In this document: piece by piece, positions 24,930 through 33,150 of the stretch
Layout: each line of letters starts with the position of its first letter
Numbering within the stretch: position 1 is the stretch's first letter
Assembly (NCBI RefSeq): GCF_023073415.1
Contig: NZ_JADPJL010000044.1
Span: 1 to 48,645 of the forward strand
Length of the DNA stretch: 48,645 bases
Direction: 5' to 3'
Source: Bradyrhizobium sp. 190
GTDB lineage: Bacteria > Pseudomonadota > Alphaproteobacteria > Rhizobiales > Xanthobacteraceae
Notes under the pieces: generated by a model
What the model was told of the DNA's origin: nothing
What the model saw: only the letters and a program-made list of their open reading frames with translations
Database searches by the model: none
Position numbers and translations under genes: made by a program

Positions 24930-25134
24930 CTACGACAAGGCGTTTCAGGTTGTGATGAACGGCAAAGCGCACACGTTCGATAGTTTCGAGTGCGCAATTC
25001 ATGCCTTGGCGCCGACATGCCAGCATTGTGGAACGCGCATCGTCGGACACGGCTTGGAAAAGGCTGGCACCTATTATTGCTGCGACCACTGCGCTCAAAA
25101 AGAAGGTGTGACCGATCTTCGCGATCGCTCATGA
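24901..25134 (+). CDS. Cys-rich zinc-ribbon (TRASH-like) small protein
   Basis: A 77-aa protein with eight Cys and several His: C4/C7 (CETCGND), C31 with H34 (FECAIHALAP), C40/C43 (CQHCG) and C60/C61/C64 with H63 (YYCCDHCAQ). This would bind two zinc ions. I recognise the arrangement as a conserved family of small treble-clef/TRASH-like proteins of unknown function in soil bacteria. GGAGG lies 5 nt before the ATG. The EcfG promoter at 24714 implies expression under general stress. Confidence 0.82.
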   Translation: MATCETCGNDYDKAFQVVMNGKAHTFDSFECAIHALAPTCQHCGTRIVGHGLEKAGTYYCCDHCAQKEGVTDLRDRS

Positions 25135-25217
25135 AGCCAAGGAGGAAACCTTTCGCGCGGGCGTGAGGCCGAGGCGGTGCGGACCATCCAGTCGAGTTGC
25201 GGTCGGGTTGAACCAGG

Positions 25218-26126
25218 ATGACTAGCCGAACAGTGACTGTCTTCGGTGCTACCGGTTTTTTGGGCCGGCGCATCGTCCAGCACCTTTTGGACCACGGTTT
25301 CGAGGTCAGGGCTGCGTCACGGCATCCAGAGCGGAGAGCTCAGGTCTTTCGCGATAGGTCATCGAAACTGGAGATTGTTAGAGCCGATGTCAGCGACGAT
25401 AGATCGGTGATTAGCGCTGTGGCTGGCGCTTTCGCTGTCGTCAACGCCGTAAGTCTCTATGTCGAGCGCGGTAGCGACACGTTTCGTTCCGTGCATGTCG
25501 AAGCTGCCGCGAGAGTGGCAAAATGTTCACGTGGATCAGATGTGCAGCGCTTGGTCCATGTTTCCGGAATTGGCGCCGATGCGCAGTCGCACTCGTCCTA
25601 CATTCGAAGCCGAGGCGAGGGCGAGTCCGCAATACGGACTGCGTTCTCCGAGGCGACGATTATCCGTCCTGCAGTAATGTTTGGGCCGGATGACGCATTT
25701 CTAATCCCGCTCATGAAGATGCTGCGGATGTTTCCAGTCTTTCCGATGTTCGGACGCGGTCAGACTGCACTTCAGCCCTCGTATGTGGAAGACGCTGGGG
25801 AGGCGATTGTGCGCTGTTTGGACGCCCCAGAGCCGGGAATGACGTACGAGTTAGCCGGTCCCAACACCTATACTTACAAGGAATTGCTTCAGACGATGTG
25901 CAATTACTTGCATATCCGGCGCGTCCTCGCGCCAATGCCCATTAGCGTGTGGAAGATGCTCGCTTTTGCCGCTGAATTCTTACCTGCTTCTCCTGTCACA
26001 TCGAACCAGGTCGAGCTTATGACCAAGGACAACGTCGCCTCTGGTAGGCATCCCGGTTTTGACGCTCTCGGCATTGAGCCGAGGGACATAGAGGTTGTGC
26101 TGGCTTCTGCCAGACGGGGTGATTGA
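25218..26126 (+). CDS. NAD(P)-binding epimerase-like protein (complex I NDUFA9 type)
   Basis: A 302-aa atypical short-chain dehydrogenase. It starts with TVFGATGFLGRRIVQHLL (the GxxGxxG dinucleotide motif) and has VHVSGIGADAQSHSSYIRSRGEGE, where YxxxR/K replaces the strict YxxxK of active SDRs. The pattern fits the NDUFA9/YfcH-like group of NAD(P)-binding proteins; enzymatic activity is doubtful. Codon use is less GC-rich than in core genes. It follows the zinc-ribbon gene by 83 bp and may share its EcfG transcript. Confidence 0.82.
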   Translation: MTSRTVTVFGATGFLGRRIVQHLLDHGFEVRAASRHPERRAQVFRDRSSKLEIVRADVSDDRSVISAVAGAFAVVNAVSLYVERGSDTFRSVHVEAAARVAKCSRGSDVQRLVHVSGIGADAQSHSSYIRSRGEGESAIRTAFSEATIIRPAVMFGPDDAFLIPLMKMLRMFPVFPMFGRGQTALQPSYVEDAGEAIVRCLDAPEPGMTYELAGPNTYTYKELLQTMCNYLHIRRVLAPMPISVWKMLAFAAEFLPASPVTSNQVELMTKDNVASGRHPGFDALGIEPRDIEVVLASARRGD

Positions 26127-26257
26127 GCCGGAGAACGAATTCTATGGCTGTATTGTTGATTGGATAGGTCTGAAATTAGAGAGATCGAAATTAGAATCCA
26201 TGAGAGCCCCGGCGTAGAAACCGGAGGCTCTCGAATTACTTTTTGAAATGTTGTCCA

Positions 26258-26282
26258 GGAACGACCCCGTAGTGGCCGAGTT
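26258..26282 (+). promoter_or_regulatory. EcfG promoter of the PRC-barrel gene
   Basis: GGAAC (26258-26262), a 17-bp spacer and GTT (26280-26282) form a perfect EcfG site 36 bp before the PRC-barrel ATG. PRC-barrel proteins are typical members of EcfG regulons in alphaproteobacteria, so promoter and gene support each other. Confidence 0.82.
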
Positions 26283-26317
26283 AAGTCGACAAAACTCACC
26301 AGTGAGGGAGACGAAAC

Positions 26318-26698
26318 ATGGCACGCGCAACAGCCCATCCGGATCATCAATGCATCTCAAGCGAAGACATTCATGGAACCGAGGTTTATGAAGCAGGTGG
26401 AAAGAATATCGGTGAGATTGATCACCTCATTATCGACAAGGTGTCGGGTCGCGTGGCCTATGCCGTCATGAGCTTTGGCGGGTTTGTTGGGTTAGGCCAC
26501 AGCCATTACCCGATCCCCTGGGGCGCTCTGACATATGATACGTCGCTTGGTGGTTTTCGAACCAGTATCACCGAGCAACAGCTGAAGGATGCGCCTGAGT
26601 TCAGTGATGACTCCTGGCAGGATAGAGACTGGGAAGCGCGCACCCATCAGTATTACGGGACGCCTACGTACTGGGACGACGCGCGACGTGGCCTATAG
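26318..26698 (+). CDS. PRC-barrel domain stress protein
   Basis: A 126-aa protein with one PRC-barrel domain (about 15-90). GTEVYEAGGKNIGEIDHLIIDKVSG (a G-x-x-V-x-N/D pattern, here split as GTEVYEAGGKNIG and EIDHLIIDKVSG) leads to AYAVMSFGGFVGLGHSHYPIPW. The C terminus is acidic and aromatic (TPTYWDD). The role is unknown; such proteins are induced by desiccation and other stresses. GGGAG precedes the ATG. The upstream EcfG promoter gives the likely regulation. Confidence 0.88.
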   Translation: MARATAHPDHQCISSEDIHGTEVYEAGGKNIGEIDHLIIDKVSGRVAYAVMSFGGFVGLGHSHYPIPWGALTYDTSLGGFRTSITEQQLKDAPEFSDDSWQDRDWEARTHQYYGTPTYWDDARRGL

Positions 26699-26923
26699 CG
26701 CCAGGCAGCGCATCTGAGATTCTCAATCGTGCCAGTTCAGTCATTGAAGAACTGGTCGACCAGCCTTGGGGTCGGTGTGCGGCGGCTGATAGGTCGCACA
26801 CACCAGACCTCAATGTTCACGACGGGTCATTCGTAACTTAACTTTGCGCCCGATGTCCGGCTTACCCCTGCTAGGGACCGGATAGCAGACATCGCGTATC
26901 GGCAGTTTCGGGCGAACAGCCAT

Positions 26924-26976
26924 CGTTCCGGCAAGTCTGTGCCGCCCTATACAATTGCGGCATGACTGCTGTAGCC
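26924..26976 (+). repeat. ~50-bp direct repeat, copy B
   Basis: This is the second copy of the repeat at 24653-24705, in the same orientation. It ends at GCTGTAGCC, after which the sequences diverge. The surrounding 26699-27038 gap has no gene that I can support; it also contains a short hairpin-prone stretch (CGATGTCCGG...GACATCGCG) that looks like a degenerate repeat. Confidence 0.75.
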
Positions 26977-27038
26977 AGATGAGAATGCCCGGCTAAACCG
27001 TTTTGTTCTATGCCAATCCGCAAGGCCCTCACATCGGC

Positions 27039-27962
27039 TCAGGCGAGCCTGATGTCCCAGAGGCCCTCTTCGCGGCAAGCCGTGAGCTCGTCGCGAAGCA
27101 GCTCGGTCACGAGCGTGATGGCAGTCGAGCCGGGATGGTCGATGGGAGAAGCAAGGGTCAGTTCGCGCATCGGCGACGGTTTTGCGATCACGGCCGTTTC
27201 CAGCCGGCCGGAGGCTACTTCGTGGCGCACCGAGGAAGGCGGCAACAGCGTGTATCCCAACCCTTCCTCGACGAGGCTGGTCAGCACCCGAAACGAATCC
27301 GCCTCCAGCTTGACGTCGAGCTTCAGCTTCTTCTTCGCCGCCGCCTGCTCGATCAGCGCCCGGAGGCCGTGCGAATGACTGGGCAGCACGAGTGTCTGTT
27401 TCAGCAGCCAGCCGATATCGACTTGTTTCCTCTGCGCCAGTCCGCTGCCGCGCGGTCCTACCGCGACGATCGGATCGCGGCCGAGGCTCTGCACGGTCAG
27501 ATGCAGGTCGCTCGACGGCCCGTAGATCAGCGCAAGGTCCATTTCGCCGCGGTGCAGCCATTCCATCAGATGGCCGCTGTAGCTTTCGACGATGCAGAGC
27601 GAAATGCCCGGATATCTGTCGACAGTGCGTCGGGCGAGCCGCGCCGAAATCACGCAGCTCACGGTCGGCACCAGCCCGAGCACCACGCGGCCCGACGGCG
27701 GGCCGCCGGCGGACTGGATTTCGTCGCGCACCTGGTCGATCTGTCGGACGATGCCCGCCGTCCTTGCGAGCAGAAGCCGGCCGGCGTCGGTCAGCACCAT
27801 GCCGCGGCCGTTCCGCGTAAACAGCTCGGCGCGCAATTCATGCTCGAGCAGCTTGATCTGGCGGCTCAGCGCCGGCTGCGCCACCCGCAGCGTGTCGGAG
27901 GCTTTGCTGAGGCTGCCGAGCTCCGCCACACAACTGAAGGTCCTGAGCTGCCTGATATCCAT
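27039..27962 (-). CDS. LysR family regulator, divergent from the acyl-CoA operon
   Basis: A 307-aa protein. The N-terminal HTH begins MDIRQLRTFSCVAELGSLSKA and contains RVAQPALSRQIKLLEHEL; it is followed by an effector-binding domain. It is divergently placed to the acyl-CoA dehydrogenase/CoA-transferase/hydratase operon with a 126-bp shared control region that contains a dyad. Autorepression and activation of that operon by a pathway intermediate is the usual arrangement for the family and is inferred here. Confidence 0.9.
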   Translation of the reverse strand: MDIRQLRTFSCVAELGSLSKASDTLRVAQPALSRQIKLLEHELRAELFTRNGRGMVLTDAGRLLLARTAGIVRQIDQVRDEIQSAGGPPSGRVVLGLVPTVSCVISARLARRTVDRYPGISLCIVESYSGHLMEWLHRGEMDLALIYGPSSDLHLTVQSLGRDPIVAVGPRGSGLAQRKQVDIGWLLKQTLVLPSHSHGLRALIEQAAAKKKLKLDVKLEADSFRVLTSLVEEGLGYTLLPPSSVRHEVASGRLETAVIAKPSPMRELTLASPIDHPGSTAITLVTELLRDELTACREEGLWDIRLA

Positions 27963-27990
27963 TGCTTGCCAATCTTCGAAGGCAGGTTCA

Positions 27991-28012
27991 TACGCTATAA
28001 CAATTCAGCATA
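27991..28012. promoter_or_regulatory. Candidate LysR operator
   Basis: A 22-bp interrupted dyad with half sites TAnGCT and AGCnTA separated by 10 bp lies 29 bp from the LysR start and 77 bp from the acyl-CoA dehydrogenase start. Size and location fit a LysR recognition site, though the sequence is close to, not exactly, T-N11-A. Confidence 0.5.
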
Positions 28013-28088
28013 GGAGACCGGCTGTGGTTTCACAACCGCCGGCCATCCGGCAATTGACATCCCCCACCATCCATCGCCAGAAAAACCA

Positions 28089-29255
28089 ATGACCGCACAA
28101 GAACAACAAGACGAATTCCACGACATCCGCGACGCCGTCGCAAAGCTCTGCGCCCAGTTCCCCGGCGAATACTGGCGCAAGCTCGACCGCCAGATGGCGT
28201 ACCCGAAGGAGTTCGTCGACGCGCTGACGGAGGCCGGTTACCTCTCGGTGCTGATCCCCGAGGAATTTGGCGGCTCCGGGCTGAGGCTCTCGGCCGCGGC
28301 CGCGATCCTGGAAGAGATCCAGCGGGCGGGGTGCAACGGCGGCGGCTGCCACGCCCAGATGTACACGATGGGCACCGTGCTGCGGCACGGCAACGACGCC
28401 CAGAAGGCGAAATACCTGCCCGGGATCGCCAGCGGCAAACTGCGGCTGCAGGCGTTCGGCGTCACCGAGCCGACCAGCGGCACCGACACCTCCTCGCTGA
28501 AGACCGTCGCCAAGCGCGACGGCGACCACTACATCGTCAACGGCCAGAAGATCTGGACCAGCCGCGCCGAGCATTCCGACCTGATGATCCTGCTGGCGCG
28601 CACCACGCCGAAGGAGCAGGCGAAGAAGCGCACCGATGGCCTTTCGGTGTTCATCGTCGACATGCGTGAGGCCAAGGGCAACGGCCTCGAAATCCGCCCG
28701 ATCCGCACCATGATGAACCACGCCACCACCGAAGTGTTCTTCACGGACATGCGGGTTCCGGCCGAAAACCTGATCGGCGACGAAGGCAAGGGCTTTCGCT
28801 ACATCCTCTCCGGCATGAATGCCGAGCGTATCTTGATTGCGGCCGAATGCATCGGCGACGCCAAATGGTTCATCGCAAAGGCCACCAACTACGCCAAGGA
28901 GCGCGCCGTGTTCGGCCGCCCGATCGGCCAGAACCAGGGCATTCAGTTCCCGATCGCAAAGGCCTACGCCGCGATGCGCGCGGCCGAGCTGATGGTGAAG
29001 GAAGCCACGCGCAAATATGAGGCGGGACTCGATTGCGGCGCCGAGGCCAACATGGCCAAGATGCTGGCGGCGGACGCCTCCTGGGAAGCGGCCAATGCCT
29101 GCGTGCAGACCCATGGCGGCTTTGGCTTTGCGGAAGAATACGACGTCGAGCGCAAGTTCCGCGAAACGCGGCTCTATCAAGTCGCGCCGATCTCGACCAA
29201 TCTGATCTTGTCGTACGTCGCCGAACATGTGCTCGGCCTGCCCCGCTCCTACTGA
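28089..29255 (+). CDS. Acyl-CoA dehydrogenase of a divergent subfamily
   Basis: A 388-aa flavoenzyme with VTEPTSGTDTSSLKT and GQKIWTSRAEHSD in the substrate/FAD region and QTHGGFGFAEEYDVERKFRE near the C terminus (the last given in part: THGGFGFAEEYDVER). The canonical catalytic Glu after Tyr (YEGT) is replaced by YQVA at 363-366. Glu246 in GMNAERILIA sits at the isovaleryl-CoA dehydrogenase-type position and may serve as base. The substrate is unknown. First gene of the operon, 10 bp before the CoA-transferase gene. Confidence 0.88.
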   Translation: MTAQEQQDEFHDIRDAVAKLCAQFPGEYWRKLDRQMAYPKEFVDALTEAGYLSVLIPEEFGGSGLRLSAAAAILEEIQRAGCNGGGCHAQMYTMGTVLRHGNDAQKAKYLPGIASGKLRLQAFGVTEPTSGTDTSSLKTVAKRDGDHYIVNGQKIWTSRAEHSDLMILLARTTPKEQAKKRTDGLSVFIVDMREAKGNGLEIRPIRTMMNHATTEVFFTDMRVPAENLIGDEGKGFRYILSGMNAERILIAAECIGDAKWFIAKATNYAKERAVFGRPIGQNQGIQFPIAKAYAAMRAAELMVKEATRKYEAGLDCGAEANMAKMLAADASWEAANACVQTHGGFGFAEEYDVERKFRETRLYQVAPISTNLILSYVAEHVLGLPRSY

Positions 29256-29264
29256 GAACATCAG

Positions 29265-30395
29265 ATGTTGCCGTTAGAGGGATTGATCGTCGTCTCCGTC
29301 GAACAGGCGGTCGCCGCACCGTTCTGCAGCTCGCGGCTGGCGGACGCCGGCGCGCATGTCGTCAAGGTCGAACGCCCCGAGGGCGATTTCGCCCGCGGTT
29401 ATGATGCCGCCGCAAAAGGCCAGAGCAGCTATTTCGTCTGGCTGAACCGCGGCAAGAATTCCGTGGTGATCGATCTCGCCACCAAGGAGGGCCGCGCCGC
29501 GCTCGAAGAGCTGATCGCGAGCGCCGATGTGCTGTTGCAGAACCTCAAGCCGGGCTCGATGGACAAGCTCGGCTTCTCGCTGGAGCGCCTGCGAAACGAT
29601 TATCCGGCGCTGATCTGCTGCACCATTTCGGGCTATGGCGATGACGGCCCCTATGCCGACCGCAAGGCCTACGATCTCTTGATCCAGGCCGAGAGCGGTC
29701 TTGCCTCGATCACCGGCGGGCCCGAGGGGCCCTCGCGCGTCGGCATCTCCGTCGTCGATATCGCGACTGGCGCCACCGCACATGCGTCGATCCTCGAGGC
29801 GCTGATCGCGCGCGGACGCACCGGCAAGGGCGCCGACATCAGGATTTCGATGTTCGACGTGATGGCCGACTGGATGGCGGTGCCGCTGATCAATTCGGAA
29901 GCCGGCAATCCGCCGAAGCGGATGGCGCTGGCCCATCCCTCGATCGCGCCCTATGGCGTGTTCAATTCAATGGACGGCAAGGGCATTTTGATCTCGATCC
30001 AGAGCGAGCGCGAATGGAAGAAGCTTTGCGCCGAGGTGCTGGATCAGCCTGATCTGCCGAACGATCCCAGATTCGCCAACATGGCCGAGCGCGTGCGCAA
30101 CCGCCTGCTCACCGACAAGACGGTGGCCGACAGTTTTGCGACCATGATGCGCGTCGATCTGTTGAAACGCCTCGCCGACGCCGATATCGCGTTCGCCGAG
30201 GTGAACACCATGGCCGACCTCGCGGTGCACCCGCATCTTCGTAGAATCGAGGTCGATACGCCAAACGGCAAGGTGAGCTACGCCGCGCCCGCTGCGATCT
30301 TCGTCGGTGAGGACAGGCACTATGGCGCCGTGCCCGCCATCGGCGACCATGTCGAACTTCCCAAAGCTCCTCGTATCAGGAGCCGCCAGTCATGA
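29265..30395 (+). CDS. CaiB/BaiF family CoA-transferase
   Basis: A 376-aa class III CoA-transferase. It begins LEGLIVVSVEQAVAAPFCSS, has VKVERPEGDFAR and LNRGKNSVVIDL, and carries catalytic Asp165 in SVVDIATGATAHASI. These enzymes move CoA between carboxylic acids through an aspartyl anhydride. Its stop overlaps the start of the hydratase gene (ATGA). It probably activates the acid that the dehydrogenase and hydratase then process. The substrate cannot be assigned from the sequence. Confidence 0.9.
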   Translation: MLPLEGLIVVSVEQAVAAPFCSSRLADAGAHVVKVERPEGDFARGYDAAAKGQSSYFVWLNRGKNSVVIDLATKEGRAALEELIASADVLLQNLKPGSMDKLGFSLERLRNDYPALICCTISGYGDDGPYADRKAYDLLIQAESGLASITGGPEGPSRVGISVVDIATGATAHASILEALIARGRTGKGADIRISMFDVMADWMAVPLINSEAGNPPKRMALAHPSIAPYGVFNSMDGKGILISIQSEREWKKLCAEVLDQPDLPNDPRFANMAERVRNRLLTDKTVADSFATMMRVDLLKRLADADIAFAEVNTMADLAVHPHLRRIEVDTPNGKVSYAAPAAIFVGEDRHYGAVPAIGDHVELPKAPRIRSRQS

Positions 30396-31246
30396 CGGAA
30401 GCTATCAACCTCGACCATCTGCGCCAATGGATCGGCAACACGACCGAAGCGACCGATATCGTCACCGCCCAACTGGTGAAGGGCCTGCGCGCAACTCTGT
30501 TTCAGAACATCGGCGAACCCACGACAGGCGACGCCGCGCCATGGACCACCCATTGGTGCCTGGCACAGCCGGTGTTTCCTATGTCGCAGCTCGGCCCCGA
30601 CGGTCACCCCACCCGCGGCGGCTTCCTGCCGCCGGTGCCGCTGCCGCGCCGGATGTGGGCCGGCGGCGAAATCGAATTTGTCGGGCCCTTGCGCGTCGGC
30701 GATGAAGCCACACGAACCTCGCGGATATCAGACGTGACGATGAAGACCGGCTCGACCGGCGTGCTCTGCTTCGTCTCCGTCGAACACACGATTACGACAC
30801 CGCGCGGCACAGCCATCCGCGAACGGCAGGACATCGTCTATCGCGACATGGGCGGCGCGGCGCCCTCTTCGCCGCCGAAGGCGCCCCCGCCGCCGCCCGT
30901 CGCAAAGCATCGCGAAAGCCATGTCAGCGATCCCGTGCTGCTGTTTCGCTACTCGGCGCTGACTTTCAACGGCCACCGCATCCACTACGACCGCGATTAC
31001 GTCACCAAGGTCGAGGGCTATCCGGGCCTGATCTTCCACGGTCCCTTGCAGGCGGCGCTGATCGTCGAATTCGCCGCAAAACTTCACGGCGACAGCGCGC
31101 CGGAAAAGTTCAGCTATCGCGGCGTGCAGCCGCTGTTCGAAGGCAGCGAGTTCTCGATCAACGCCAGCGAAACCAGCGCCGGCATGGAATTGTGGATCGC
31201 GAATGCCGAGGGCCAGCCGACCATGAAGGGCACAGCGACGTGGTAG
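30392..31246 (+). CDS. MaoC-like acyl-CoA hydratase with FAS1-like dehydratase domain
   Basis: A 284-aa double-hotdog protein of the mesaconyl-CoA (beta-methylmalyl-CoA) hydratase / HTD2-like group. The N-terminal hotdog domain has LPPVPLPRRMWAGGEIEF. The C-terminal domain has SALTFNGHRIHYDRDYV, where the Asn/His/Asp cluster forms the hydratase site, then GYPGLIFHGPLQ. A Pro-rich linker (about 160-172) joins the halves. It is translationally coupled to the CaiB gene and would hydrate the enoyl-CoA made by the dehydrogenase. Confidence 0.85.
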   Translation: MTEAINLDHLRQWIGNTTEATDIVTAQLVKGLRATLFQNIGEPTTGDAAPWTTHWCLAQPVFPMSQLGPDGHPTRGGFLPPVPLPRRMWAGGEIEFVGPLRVGDEATRTSRISDVTMKTGSTGVLCFVSVEHTITTPRGTAIRERQDIVYRDMGGAAPSSPPKAPPPPPVAKHRESHVSDPVLLFRYSALTFNGHRIHYDRDYVTKVEGYPGLIFHGPLQAALIVEFAAKLHGDSAPEKFSYRGVQPLFEGSEFSINASETSAGMELWIANAEGQPTMKGTATW

Positions 31247-31484
31247 CGCTCCATCAGGACGTCGCGCAGTTTTTTCGCGGGCTCGGCGATTTTTTCGCAG
31301 CGCAATATTCCCTGACCATTGAGAAGCGGTCGTCAGACGCTCGCGCAGCATAGGTGCCATTCACGGCCCGGGTGCCGCTTGCCGATCTCAGTGCAGTGGC
31401 CCTACTCTCGTCACCGCGTCAAGAGAGGCGCGACCGTCGGCGCGATCAACGCAGCAACGAGAACAACGCTGAAGGAGACGAGAC

Positions 31485-32447
31485 ATGAGCCGCCATCGTG
31501 ATTTCGTACCCCAAGGCGTGATCCCGGCGGTTCTGCTGCCGTTCCACGACGATTTCTCGATCGACGAGCAGAGCTTCCGGGCTCACTTGCGCGATGTCGC
31601 CGCGGTGCAGGAACTGTCTGCCGTCACGGTCAACGCTCACTCGACCGAAGTCGCCTCGTGCACGCGCGATGAACAACGTCGCGTCATGGAGATCGCGGAC
31701 GAGGAAGTCGGCGGCACATTGCCGATCATTCACGGCGTCTGGGCGGACGGCAGCCTGGAGGCGGCGCGGATCGCTCGCCAGGCACAAGCCGGCGGAGCTT
31801 CGGCGCTGCTGGTGTTCCCGCCGGCTCCCTTTACCCTTGGCCAGTCGGCCGAGATGGCGCTGGCCCATTTCAAGACCATCAGCGATGCGACCGATCTGCC
31901 ACTGATCGTATTTCAATATCCCCTGGCCACAGGCCAGGGCTATCCCGCGGCGACGCTGGAGCGGCTGTTCGACGAAGTGCCGACCATCCGCGCCATCAAG
32001 GACTGGACGCAGACAGTGCCGCAGCACGAGAGCCAGATTCGCGCCTTGCAGGGGCGCGCACGTCCCATCAACGTGCTGTCCACCAACAGCGCATGGCTCT
32101 TGAGCTCGCTGGTGCTCGGCTGCAATGGCCTGCTGTCAGGCAGCGGCAGCGTCATCGCTGACCTTCAAGCCAGGCTCTATCGCGCCGTGAAGGCCAACGA
32201 TCTCGCGGAAGCCCGCCGGCTGAACGACCTGATTTATCCGATAGCGCGCGTGTTCTACGCCGATCCCTTCGTCGATATGCACAACCGCATGAAGGAAGCG
32301 CTGGTGCTGCTCGGCAAACTGCCGCGCGCAGTGGTGCGTCCGCCGTTGGTCAAGATATCAGACGCGGAAATTGCACGGATCCGGGACGCGCTGATCGAGG
32401 CAGGGCTGCTCGACGCCCGAACCGCGCTGGGGCGCAACGCGGCATAA
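31485..32447 (+). CDS. Dihydrodipicolinate synthase family aldolase
   Basis: A 320-aa (beta/alpha)8-barrel class I aldolase. Schiff-base Lys172 lies in RAIKDWT and the conserved catalytic Tyr145 in VFQYPL. The usual G-T-T-G substrate loop is replaced by VNAHSTE (about 49-55), so it is not DapA itself but a divergent lyase acting on some 2-oxo acid. GGAGACGAG precedes the ATG. It is 238 bp after the hydratase gene in the same direction; the gap contains no visible terminator, so cotranscription is possible. Nothing else is visible in that gap. Confidence 0.83.
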   Translation: MSRHRDFVPQGVIPAVLLPFHDDFSIDEQSFRAHLRDVAAVQELSAVTVNAHSTEVASCTRDEQRRVMEIADEEVGGTLPIIHGVWADGSLEAARIARQAQAGGASALLVFPPAPFTLGQSAEMALAHFKTISDATDLPLIVFQYPLATGQGYPAATLERLFDEVPTIRAIKDWTQTVPQHESQIRALQGRARPINVLSTNSAWLLSSLVLGCNGLLSGSGSVIADLQARLYRAVKANDLAEARRLNDLIYPIARVFYADPFVDMHNRMKEALVLLGKLPRAVVRPPLVKISDAEIARIRDALIEAGLLDARTALGRNAA

Positions 32448-32572
32448 TCAGGGCTGAAAGATAATTGCAACCATCACAACAGGAGGGATTCCAATGTCAT
32501 TTCGGCTAACAACGGCCGCATGCTGGTCAGCGTGTAGTTCGGAGGCTCGGTTACGCGGCCGCCGCATGGGCG

Positions 32573-32884
32573 CTAGTCGTCGCGTAGCCTGAGTTGCTCG
32601 ACCATGGACGCTATTTCTCCCTCGAACTTCGCAAGGCGGTCGCCCTGTGCCTTGAGGCGGTCGGATAGCTTCTGCATCTCGTCGCGCTCAAGTGACTGCG
32701 TGAGCCGCTGAATGATCTCGTCGTTGAGCGAGCGCCCATTCGCCGCTTCGACGAGTTTGTCTCGTATCCCCTCTGGCAGACGGAGCTGAAATCGATCCGA
32801 AGTCCTGCTCGTCCCTGTTGCTTTCTTTATCCGGGGTGCCACGTCCGTGGCTGATTTCGGTAAGGTTGCCTTTTTCTTGGCCAC
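32573..32884 (-). CDS. Arc-like ribbon-helix-helix regulator with basic N-terminal tail
   Basis: A 103-aa protein. Residues 1-30 are Lys-rich (AKKKATLPKSATDVAPRIKK). Residues 31-72 form an Arc-type ribbon-helix-helix domain: DRFQLRLPEGIRDKLVEAA then RSLNDEIIQRLTQSLE. The C terminus is a short coiled coil (KLSDRLKAQGDRLAKFEGEI). I chose GTG at 32884 because GGAGAG sits 7 nt upstream; an ATG at 32944 has no such site. It is probably a dimeric DNA-binding repressor. Targets are unknown. Confidence 0.8.
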   Translation of the reverse strand: MAKKKATLPKSATDVAPRIKKATGTSRTSDRFQLRLPEGIRDKLVEAANGRSLNDEIIQRLTQSLERDEMQKLSDRLKAQGDRLAKFEGEIASMVEQLRLRDD

Positions 32885-33150
32885 GCTCGTCTCTCCAAAG
32901 GCCAAGCCGCAAGGAATTGCGCCTCGATGAAGTTTGCGAAGCAACCCGACAATTCAGGCGTGATTGAGGACGTTGACCAAAGATCAGGCGCACTGCATTC
33001 GACCTGACCCCTTGGCCCATAGCCTGCCTCCCCCGGTTCATCGTCATCAAACCAACCATCGTCGGGGTAGCATCCCCACAAAAGTCCCCGCCGTCTCGAC
33101 TCGCGGCCCCGGCGTCTTTAACGTATCCTGCCACAGCAACGGGGCAAGAA

